From: Polyodon spathula | Lineage: Eukaryota > Chordata > Actinopteri > Acipenseriformes > Polyodontidae | Reading direction: 5' to 3' | Assembly (NCBI RefSeq): GCF_017654505.1 | Contig: NC_054539.1 | Location: 66,797,256-66,861,255, forward strand | DNA length: 64,000 nt | In this document: positions 49,383-62,179 of the stretch, one piece after another | How positions within the stretch are numbered: position 1 is the stretch's first letter | Layout of the letters: each line of letters begins with the position of its first letter | The notes under the pieces: generated by a model | Database searches by the model: none | The model's input: only the letters and a program-made list of their open reading frames with translations | What the model was told of the DNA's origin: nothing | Position numbers and translations under genes: made by a program

Positions 49383-50184
49383 CAGGCTAACTTCACTATA
49401 ACGAACCCTTCTCATAACGAACACCCATTTTTAACGATCCCAGCAGCAAGAATGATCTCATACAGGATCGACCCAGATAAAACGATCTCAGTACTGACTG
49501 ACGCTGAACTTTCTCCAGTGTCAAGTATGTTGTTCTCTCAGTGAAAACAAAGACCATTGTTGACTAATTCAAAGATAACACTAATTCAAAGATGACCTAT
49601 TGTAGTACGAATCATGCATGACAAATGTAATCGTTGCCTGTCTGTCATCTTCACACAAACTGCAACCAGGCAACGGACATGAGGAGCAAACTACGCTGGA
49701 TAGTTTTTTCAAGAGAAAGGACATGTAATTACTGTATTCAGCATGTAAGTGTACATTCTTTGCTTTTTCATTTCTTTACTGATTTATTTTAAACATACTT
49801 GTAGCAGGGAGATTGTCCTACACAGTGGGAAATTAGTGTTGGTGTAATTTATATGTGGAAACAGGTTTGCTTTGTCTGCTTTTTGGAGTTGTTATGTTTG
49901 TTTAAATGATTGTTTAATGACGAGCGCCCAGCTGAGACTTGCTGCCTGCCTGTCTTCTGTATGTGTCCTCTGTGCCTTACCGTTACATGGAGTACCTTGA
50001 CACAATACCATTTAAATGTTGATCAATGTGAAGAAATCTTCATAAAAGTACTATGTATATTCAGATTTGCCATTTTGTCATTATTCTGATACAGAAAAAT
50101 GCCAAACCCTATTATAGTGAACACCCTGATAAAACAAACATTTCTTTGGGTCCCATGGGGGTTTGTTATAGTGAAGTTTGCCTT
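49383..50184. mobile_element. Tigger/mariner-like MITE, TA target duplication
   Basis: The left end CAGGCTAACTTCACTATAAC followed by GAACCC mirrors the right end (reverse complement AAGGCAAACTTCACTATAAC then AAACCC). Terminal inverted repeats are about 26 bases with a few mismatches. TA flanks both sides (49381-49382 and 50185-50186), as in the Tc1/mariner superfamily. The 802-base interior has no transposase frame. It carries the dispersed repeat shared with 41980-42052 at 49991-50062. Confidence 0.85.
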
Positions 50185-50550
50185 TATACAGTGAATTACA
50201 GGAAAATAATTCCATCTAGGGTTTTTGTGACAAGACCAAAGGTCGAGTAATTTATATTGTCACAGAAACCTTAGAGGAATTGTTTTTCTGTAACTCACTG
50301 AAGAGGCCCATCTATTATTTTTATAATACATGGATAAACTTGTGATTCTAATATTAAAGAAGATGAGGTTTTGAAGCACAGTTGGGATTTTCTAAAAGTA
50401 GTGTTTCAGTGCTGTACAGGCATTCTATGTCGTTATCTCCTCTTCAGTAGTTGGTTGAAATTAAACAGCACGGTTTGTAGTTTTCCTTTTTACAATGTTA
50501 CGCAGGCCCATTGCGTCATTGTAGGGGTGGAGTTAGTGTGTGCACTCAAT

Positions 50551-50613
50551 TGCATGAGCTTGGCTCCATGAGCCTGGATGCATTAGATGGGGTGCATACC
50601 GGCTGCAGCGGTA
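50551..50613 (+). repeat. Interspersed repeat, partner of 48469-48525
   Basis: Plus-strand copy (GCATGAGCTTGG ... GATGGGGTGCATACCGGCTG) of the inverted segment at 48.5 kb. Similarity may extend to about 50640. Confidence 0.6.
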
Positions 50614-50614
50614 C

Positions 50615-51350
50615 CCGTCTCGATTCAGATGTCTTGTGAGGCCAGAGTTTCATGGTTTGGTTCTCGCTTGGCTCGACAAATAGCCAGTGGAGAACCACCC
50701 GTACCCATACATACCGAGTCCTCACTGGTGGGGTGTGCCAGTGGAGAAGGGGTAATACCCATAATCTAGTAATTTGTAATGCATAATATTGTGCTATTAC
50801 CCTAGTATGTGGCAATGGTTTTAAAATACCATCATTATACAGTACATAAACAAATGAATTACTTTTTTTTCTAATAAAGTCTAATGTACTAACTAAGACA
50901 GAGTGGTGGATAAGCAATGGTAGTGAGCATAAAAGAGATTTAAAAAATATATATTGCTTTAAGATTTTATTTGAATTATTATTATTATTATTATTATTAT
51001 TTTTTTTTTTGCATTAACTCTAAAAGACAAAATACATAACACTTGAATTATGTTGTCATATTGTGCTATGGGTCTATCATGATGATTGGTTCCCTGCAGT
51101 CCGTGATCATTAGAGCAATTACACTATTTTTTTAAATCTTTTTTTTTTTTATATGCTCCTATCACTGATAATACCACGCTGTGTGCTCTAAAAATAACCC
51201 ATCAGCATTTTCTCTGTCTTCCTTGCACATGGTTGGAGTTAAGTACACAAGTCAAGCGGCACCGTTAGTACAGTTGGAAGAACTACACATGCACATCAGA
51301 CTAAAGACTTATTTATTGCAGCAGAAACAATACCAATAGTATCACAGATA
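50615..51350. other. Upstream region of PTCHD4
   Basis: AT-rich DNA before the first PTCHD4 exon, with (ATT)n at about 50977-51001 and T-runs at about 51001-51010 and 51138-51150. I see no convincing TATA box or CpG island; the transcription start is not defined by sequence alone. Confidence 0.4.
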
Positions 51351-51351
51351 A

Positions 51352-52170
<819 letters not shown>

Positions 52171-52225
<55 letters not shown>
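52171..52225. repeat. (TAA)n microsatellite in PTCHD4 intron 1
   Basis: About 18 TAA units starting 63 bases after the exon 1 donor. It reads as poly-Tyr on the minus strand. Confidence 0.98.
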
Positions 52226-52226
<1 letters not shown>

Positions 52227-52229
52227 CAG

Positions 52230-55200
52230 GTGCCCATTGAGACTTACGTCATGTAAACGGTTGCAGCACTTTTCCACTGGGAATTCCAAGGTGCTGCTAA
52301 ATGTACCTGCCAAACGCTTCATTTAATAATGAAATAAACATCGAGGTAGGTACTTCAGTAAATATAGTTGGAACCGTGTAGCTCTAATAGTAATCAACAA
52401 GTAGTTAAATATTATTGTAAATGCAAGTTAGCTAGCCAGCCACTTCTAAATGTGGTTATTGTTTTTGACCCGGATTTCAAATCCACTTGCTGTTTGTAAA
52501 TCCATTTATTTATAAAACCCAGAAACGTGATTCGTTTTGTAAATATGCTGGACACCTTCTATATTCTGGAGCTTGAAGCTGATTAAAAACAGACAACAGC
52601 ATCCTCCTTCATCGTTGAGTTTATTTGGCATTGGTGAATGTACAGTATAAACAACATTGTTTAGCAGACAGATTCTGAAAGATGCACATATCTTCTTCAC
52701 ATGTGAAGGTGAACTAAGATTTTAAATGATGGCAATTGTTGATTTCTGCAGCCTTCATAGGCGGTTGCTGTGCGCTGTAACTGACCGTGACAACGAATGG
52801 GATTTAAATAATTTGATGGTGCCTACTTTCATGGTTATAGCTTCACTGCTATAGCAAGTGTAATGTTGCGTAAGAGGTGTTCGATTTCCATTTTCGTTTT
52901 TCATATGAACAGAAGAGCTGCTAAGTGAAGCATACTTTATCTGCCCATATGTGATGCAGTAGTGTTTTAGCACCCTTGAACTTATCAGTGATATTTTCTC
53001 TGTTCTCGAAATCTAATGAACTGCGTTCACATTCACATTTCCAATGCAGTTCTTTGCAGGCCAATTTGGATCACTGATGCTTCCATAAGTAGCAAAACTG
53101 ATCAACCTAGATTTTACTGCATGTGTGCAGTAAGAGTTTGAAAAGTAACATTCTCTGGTGGGGGGAAGTCTGTGGTCTAGCTTCTGTTTATACTATATGT
53201 TATTAGGTAAGTTCCTGATATAGAATAGGCAAGAGATGCAATATTTTTAAGTCTGATTTTGAAGACTAGGCTGAGTTATTATCCCATACAGTACTTAACC
53301 ATACAGTGTCTTCTGTGTGCCATTTAAAAATAAACAAAGTTGGATACAGCCCAAACTTTAAAGTAAAAAAAAAGAAAAGTGAAAAATTTGTTGTGGCATT
53401 ATAATGTTTACCAGTTGCTTTAGTGACCAGCACTGCAGGTGATATAACAGATGTAGCAACACATGGATTGTATACATGTATTTTCCCTTTACTGATATAT
53501 GTGGTTAGAGACAACTAATAAAATGACACATATAAAAGAATGGCATAAATAAAAGCCATTGGTCTTATTGCATAAAACATATAGTAGTATAACTGGAAAA
53601 CTGAAAACAAAACCATGGAGGGACCTGAAAGCTCAGCTTTCTGAAGACTGACAGCTAATAAATTACATTGAATGCACTGCCATTCATGTTTGTCTCTGAG
53701 TCTTGGCTATAAAACAACTGTGGCTAATGGAATATCTATATTGTTTTTAGAACCAGCCTTATATGAGATCAGTTTTTTTGCAGATTTCCTCATTGCAAAG
53801 AATCATGGAAGTGACATCATTTCATGACTCGTAGAAACACATCCATTGGAAGGACAAACGCAATATAAAGTCGATTAGCGCTGAATCGTTTAAGATCGCA
53901 GTGAAAATGTTCAGGATTTAGTACTTGTGAAAGCTGATTCTGCTATGAATGAAGCTGAGGCGTAGGTTGAAGCAGCATTTTTTTTTTTTAAATAAATTTA
54001 TATATTTCAGTGAAACCTAATTTTTAACAAAGGTCCACTCGATGACTTGTGCCAGGTTAAAAACACAGCAAATCTATATTTAAAAGATGCATTTCCTTGT
54101 GCTAGAAGAGGCTGTTTTTTTGTGATCAGTGGATACTTCTATTATATTGAACACAGCATCAGGAGTAGATTAACCAGTTCTAAAAAATATGACTACATTT
54201 GGCAAAACACCTTCCTGAATATTTTTCCCACTGTATGTGTGTTACTAGCGTTTAAGGATAATGATCTATAATTTGGTGATGCACAAGCGGGTCAAGATAG
54301 TTTGTTTTATTTATGTATCTGTCAAAAATATCAGATTTACAATAGCTTCTATGCAAAGATTACTTGCTCCCTTTGTCAGCAACATATGTGTGGCTCAACT
54401 TGGTGAAAAGCTGGATATATGGTCTTCCCTTGATGCAGCAATCTTTTACTGCACCAGCTCATGCTAGAACACTGATCATTATATATTAGAGGGACAACAG
54501 AAAAGTACATAGCTAGGAAAACGATTTTGCTTCAGCCAGTTGACATATTGATAAATCTGATAGGATTCTAAATATCTATACTATTTTGTCCAAATTGTAA
54601 ATTATTAAGCTAATTTTTAAAAGTCATGCACCTATTTTGATTTTGCATAATTCAATGCAGTTTATTTTTGTACATTAACCGTCAACTAGCAACCAATCTG
54701 ATTAATTTTAATAACCTACAAATTAGCCTGCAATTGGGAATACTAAAGGCTCTGCAAACAAGCATTACAATTACTCAAATGCTGTGCAGCTAAAATCAGA
54801 TGGTATTTCTAAGTGTTTCTCAGTTTGTGTCGTAATGCTGCCAGCCAGCTCATATAGACATATTTAATCATTTTAAATGTGGTCTTATATTGTGGTATGT
54901 GAGCATGAGATCCCTGTGACACCTAACACAATACTAGCTGCTATTTATCAATCTGTTCAGAACATTCTGAAATATATAACATGTCAGAATTAATGATAAA
55001 AGTACCGCTACTTGTACAGTTCGTAATATAAATATTTATGTTTTTGGTTTCATGCTGGTTGTGAAGGAATTGGTAATTTAGGCTAATATGAAAAGGCACC
55101 ATTGGGGGCAGACTTATTTAAATACTATACAGAATTGGTCTGGGCGAGCAAATTTCCTTTGCTTGAGAAAAACATCGCACAGGGACATAATTAAATCTTT

Positions 55201-55250
55201 CCATATCCTTCAACTGAAAGACACACATTCCTGGTGCCTCACTGGTCAGT
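52230..55250. other. PTCHD4 intron 1, no further gene
   Basis: Non-coding intronic DNA. No nested gene recognised on either strand. The stretch at about 54600-54850 has dense ATTA/TAAT words with little simple-repeat content, and is noted under findings as a possible conserved element. Confidence 0.6.
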
Positions 55251-55289
55251 TCCAAAGGGAAAATAAATTCAATTTTGGAATTTGATCAC

Positions 55290-55396
55290 TGTCGTCGCTT
55301 TGCGTCATGCCGTAGACTGTGTGACTGTTCCCATTGTGGTCCACTATGAAATGTGCTATATAAAATTAAGATTGATTGATTGATTGATTGATTGAT
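55290..55396 (+). repeat. Retroposon 3' end with (GATT)n tail
   Basis: TGTGCTATATAAAATTAAGA leads into ATTGATTGATTG units (about 55370-55396). A CTATATAAA...AAG end followed by a short tandem tail is common at 3' ends of fish SINEs and LINEs. Body identity and left limit are uncertain. It lies about 120 bases before exon 2. Confidence 0.55.
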
Positions 55397-55479
55397 ATCA
55401 ATATTGCTTTTCACTCACTCGCCACACATTTGGTGTGACAGAGGCTTTAGAGTATAGCTGTGTATAATAGTTATTTTAA

Positions 55480-57955
<2,476 letters not shown>

Positions 57956-57957
57956 GT

Positions 57958-58201
57958 GGGGTATGGAGGTCCTCCCTCAGCGTGGGTGCAGGGGGGGTAT
58001 GAGGGTCCTCCCCCAGTGCAGGTGCAGTGGGGTCTGAGGGTCCTCCCCCAGCACGGGTGCAGTGGGGTATGAGGTTCCTCCCCCAGTGCAGGTGCAGTGG
58101 GGTATGAGGGTCCTTCCCCAGCGCGGGTGTAGGGGGGTATGAGGGTCCTCCCCCCAGCGTAGGTGCAGTGGGGTATGGGGGTCCTCCCCCAGCATGGGTA
58201 C
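57958..58201. repeat. 35-bp GC-rich minisatellite, 7 copies
   Basis: Seven head-to-tail units of GGGGTATGAGGGTCCTCCCC plus CAGTGCAGGTGCAGT; the sixth has one extra C and the last is incomplete. GC content contrasts sharply with the AT-rich surroundings. Each unit carries a G-run and a C-run that can pair (GAGGGTCCTCCC). The unit length gives long proline/threonine-rich minus-strand frames that are artefacts. Confidence 0.97.
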
Positions 58202-58202
58202 A

Positions 58203-58828
58203 AGTGGCAACGCCCCCCCCTCCGAAAACAAATTTCAGGGTTTTTCAGGGAACTAAATCTTACATATCCTGGACCTAAATATGTACCTTAATAGGGACCC
58301 AAATTTCAAAATAAGTGTATAACTTTGTTAATTTTTTTAATGATTTTAGGCATTGAGATTTAATGAGCAAGTAAAAGTTACTTATGTATATGAAAAGTAA
58401 TTACAAAATAATGTATTTATATTAGAATTTTAAAACCACAAACGTGTCTAACACACCTTAAATTTAAAAGTAAAGTCCACATATTTAAGCAAACGTTTTG
58501 GTGTTGCAATAATTACACACAGAAAAAAAAAGTGGTGAATGAAAGACACAACCACACACCATTGAAACAGAAATTATATTTCAACAACAAAAACAAACAA
58601 TGTCATATTGTATAGATACCATAATACCAAGTGAGACAGAAGAGAAAAATGTGAAGCAATTTCTAAATTAAAGCTAAGAAGCAGGTATCAATTGGTATTA
58701 AATCTGAATACAGAAAAGTTAAAGCCATAAAGTGTTTTATTTTCTGATTTTTCACGTATTCCATTTTATTCTGTTATACAATGTCACCGTTTCTGGTTAA
58801 CTATCGAGTCTGAGATCACACAAGCGCA

Positions 58829-58860
<32 letters not shown>

Positions 58861-59280
58861 ACATTTTAAAAAATGCTCTTGCGAGAACTGCGATTTCTAA
58901 CACTGTTGATTTTATGGTTTTCAGAAGTTAGTTTTTTTTTTCTGTTGACGCGCAGATGACAGTGCCACACAAGCACGTCTATACCCAAGCATCAGTTACC
59001 TTTCCCGGGTAAAAAAAAAAAAAAAAAAAAAGTACAATTAAACTAATCATTACACTGTTGCTCTTGCCTAATATACAAACAAAATATGGCTGTGTTTTGG
59101 GAAGACATCAACAGAAGAAGAGGAAGAAGACATTCGTACTGTACATGCGTTTGAACACACATTTCAATCGACTTGAACTTCCTAAAAATTGAATTGAGAT
59201 AGGCTTCTAAAAATAACAGACTTAAGTACCTTGCTTATTTAAACATAGATAGATAATCACAGTATGTGCTTATGCGTATT
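58203..59280. other. PTCHD4 intron 2, simple repeats only
   Basis: Contains (AAAT)n at about 58829-58858 and A-runs near 58524 and 59010-59031. No gene recognised. Confidence 0.55.
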
Positions 59281-59282
59281 GT

Positions 59283-59284
<2 letters not shown>

Positions 59285-59314
<30 letters not shown>
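59285..59314. repeat. (GT)n microsatellite
   Basis: About 14 GT units. Confidence 0.97.
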
Positions 59315-59317
<3 letters not shown>

Positions 59318-59575
59318 GTGTATGGGTGTTTTTACAGTTTTACACCTCAACTGATTATGCAGAAGACGATCCGACTGGTACATCTTGTTGCTCATATAGT
59401 GATATTTTTCGTTTAATAGAGACTGAATCAGCAAAACAAAGCACTTAAAAATAAAATAATCAGTCCTGTTCATTATTGCGCAATGAGAATATCGTTTCTT
59501 GAATTAACTGTTTATGCTAGGTTTCAGATCGATCTTCTAAGTCAGTGCATAAGACATTTTACAATGCTATAACAT

Positions 59576-59729
59576 ATGCTCACCAGTGGCACTGGAACAA
59601 TTTTTAAAGTGGAGGTGCTGAAAGCCATTGAACAAAACTGTAACCCCTGTATATGATGGAAGCCATGCAAAGTCAAGGGGGTGCTGCTGCACCCCCAGCA
59701 CCCCTAGTTCCAGCACCCTTGATGCTCAC
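59576..59729. mobile_element. hAT-type MITE with 8-bp target duplication
   Basis: A 138-base element (59584-59721) is flanked on both sides by ATGCTCAC (59576-59583 and 59722-59729). Its ends are inverted: CAGTGGCACTGGAACAA on the left, and CAAGGGTGCTGGAACTA as the reverse complement of the right. An 8-bp duplication and CA.(G)G ends are the signature of hAT transposons. There is no coding capacity, so it needed a transposase from elsewhere. A near-palindromic GGTGCTGCTGCACCCCC lies inside near the right arm. Confidence 0.88.
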
Positions 59730-60150
59730 TGTATTTCGTACACTTCAAGAAAAAAAGACAATCTTTGTAGGTTGTTTGTTTAAAAAAAAAAAAAAAAAAG
59801 TTATACAATGTCATAACTCTGCTCTAAAGTGACTGACTGAGGTATATACTCAGGTATAAGATTGTACAGTTCGACCATCATCACCAACATCGTTTGTAAA
59901 CTCGAAATTGATTGGTCGACTCACGGTGTCTCTAGAAACATAAGCACAGAAATGAAATGCCCTCAAAGAAGGAATGTTTTACTCGATTTACATACATAAT
60001 ACATTGTGGAAATAGCTGCTAATCTACTGGAACAAAATAAACAGTTTGAATACTATTCACTGGAACACACAAGCACTATAAAAACTTTTTTTTTTTTTTT
60101 TCCTTCTGAAATAACTGTTTTAGGCGGCTCATCTGGGAAAGTAGACGGCA
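59730..60150. other. PTCHD4 intron 2, nothing recognised
   Basis: Non-coding, with an A17-type run at about 59783 and a T-run at about 60087. Confidence 0.5.
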
Positions 60151-60156
60151 GTTTAA

Positions 60157-60333
60157 CTGGAAATGAGAAGGCTGTGCTTGTTCTATAATGGGCATGATAT
60201 ATTATTGTTTCCTATCTGGAAATGAGAAGGCTGTGCTTGTTCTATAATGGGCATGACATATTATTGTTTCCTATCTGGAAATGAGAAGGCTGTGTTTGTT
60301 CCATAATGGGCATGACATATTCATGTTTCCTAT
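60157..60333 (+). repeat. 59-bp tandem repeat, 3 copies
   Basis: Units at 60157-60215, 60216-60274 and 60275-60333, each starting CTGGAAATGAGAAGGCTGTG. The first two differ by about one base and the third by a few more, so the duplication is recent. The sequence after the third unit starts a fourth (CTTGAAATG) and diverges. Confidence 0.97.
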
Positions 60334-60339
60334 CTTGAA

Positions 60340-62035
60340 ATGCTCACTGTTCTGCTGTAGTGTATTTAAAGGTAATGCATTCCACCAAATACAACATATT
60401 TCAGCATTTACATTTTTTTAAGGTAATGGAAGAAACAGAGTTTTAACTTATTCCAGAATCGCAACAAAAATAATAACAAATTTATCTTATATAGAGCAAT
60501 CTTTGAAAATAATAAATTGGAACGTGGAAATAATCTTTTCAGAAACATACTTTGTAAACAAGTCATAAAATGAGTGTATTTGTCTGTAAAATGTGTGTAG
60601 TCGGCTGTGACTTATCTGCATTGGTATTTGTTGTGTCAGGAAGTTGTAAGGAACTCAGATTTGGTGGAATTTAATTCCATCGCTTTTAATTGCATTGACA
60701 GTTTAGGATGGAAATTTGATTTATGAAATTAAATTAAAACAAATGTAGTCTATTGCAGCCCATGTAAAATAAGTTTATGTTAAGTAAATGTAGAGTGACA
60801 GTAAACAATGGAAAACTTGAGCTGGCAAAGACGGTGACAAGCTGGCATTTAACATGACACTTTGTAAAAGTATGGTCAGTCTGATTAAAAGTGTAATATT
60901 GATCTATTAGCACACCAGGCACGGTAGAGTAAAAGAAACTCTATAAAAACAGCTGCAGTTAAAATGTCAGGGACTGCCCTATCACTAAGATAATGTACCA
61001 AACAATAAAGCAGACAACAACCAATACAGATACTGATGCTTTCTTGGCATTGTATGCAGCATTGCCATTCAATAATTGCACATACAGTAGTAGTTATAAT
61101 AGTTTTTGTAAAAAAAAAAAAAAATTAAACTGCTGTGAAATGTAATCCTTTGGTATACCTCCAGTTTAGCTACAATAAATCAGACATGGATTGTAAGGAA
61201 GACACTGTCATTGTAGTTTGACATCCCATAGTAAGAGTGAAACAGCCATAATACAGGGTGCTCATTTTACAGTGCACAGCCATGATGCATCCACATTAAT
61301 GAAATGTGGATTTTTCAACACTGAACAGTGTACCAGCATTATTTTTTTCTCATGTTGCTTGTTGTTGTTTCTGTTATCCTGATTAAATTACATGTATACA
61401 TTAAACAATTACTACACTTCTTCATAGACCTACAATTAGCACACATCATACATTGGTTCTCCTTATTTTGTAGCCTGATTTGCAACTTAATCGTAAAATA
61501 TGACTTGTTTCTGAACTCCGGTAGCCTATCATGCTATAAATTAAAGATTTTCACCAGAGCATGTTTACTGAAATGTTACTTGCAGCTGTAAAATCAAATG
61601 AACTTCTAGGGGTTTTTAAATACTATGCTTAACGAGGCTATTTATGCTGCTGAACAGCTTTACAAAATGCGTTGTGAATCTCATTAAAATCAACCTGACT
61701 CCATAAACCTCATTAAAAAAAGAGACACGCCTCCATAAGCGCGTTAATGCTATAACCTACATTCCACAGATAGGAGGATATCCTAAAGAAATGTGCAATG
61801 CACATTAAAGCGGAGCTGTAAACTCTGCAGCACCACTACTGTAACTCGCCACACGTGATAAATCAGATATTTTGTTTGATTTTTATTCCTTTCAGTGTAA
61901 ATGTCAAATAATGGTTTATGTAATTATCTTCAAGACCTCCTCCTTTGACACTGATACTATAGTTGTTCATTCATCAAGCTGCTCAAGTTTGATGTTAGCT
62001 ACTCCACATAGATGCTTCTTGTCTGAGCTTTGCAG
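60340..62035. other. PTCHD4 intron 2, nothing recognised
   Basis: AT-rich intronic DNA without a supported gene. The block at about 61620-61860 is less repetitive and is noted under findings as a possible conserved element. Confidence 0.5.
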
Positions 62036-62040
62036 GCATA

Positions 62041-62173
62041 AGAGGTTCCCAAGTGGTGCATCTGATAAAAGCACTCCACCCGGAATGCAGGATGCGCCCT
62101 ATAGCTTGGAGAGCACTGGTTTGAATACAAGCAATGCCACTGCTGACTGTGGACAGGAATTCCCAGGGGGCAC
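62041..62173 (+). repeat. tRNA-derived SINE head fragment
   Basis: AGAGGTTCCCAAGTGGTGCA (A-box region) is followed 60-some bases later by GGTTTGAATAC at 62118-62128, a diverged RNA polymerase III B box. Between and after them, GGATGCGCCCTATAGC, GACTGTGGACAGGAA and TCCCAGGGGGCAC match a SINE family that I recall as common in non-teleost ray-finned fishes. The body and tail after 62173 are missing. Many CpG-to-TpG/CpA type changes indicate age. Confidence 0.7.
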
Positions 62174-62179
62174 AAGTAG

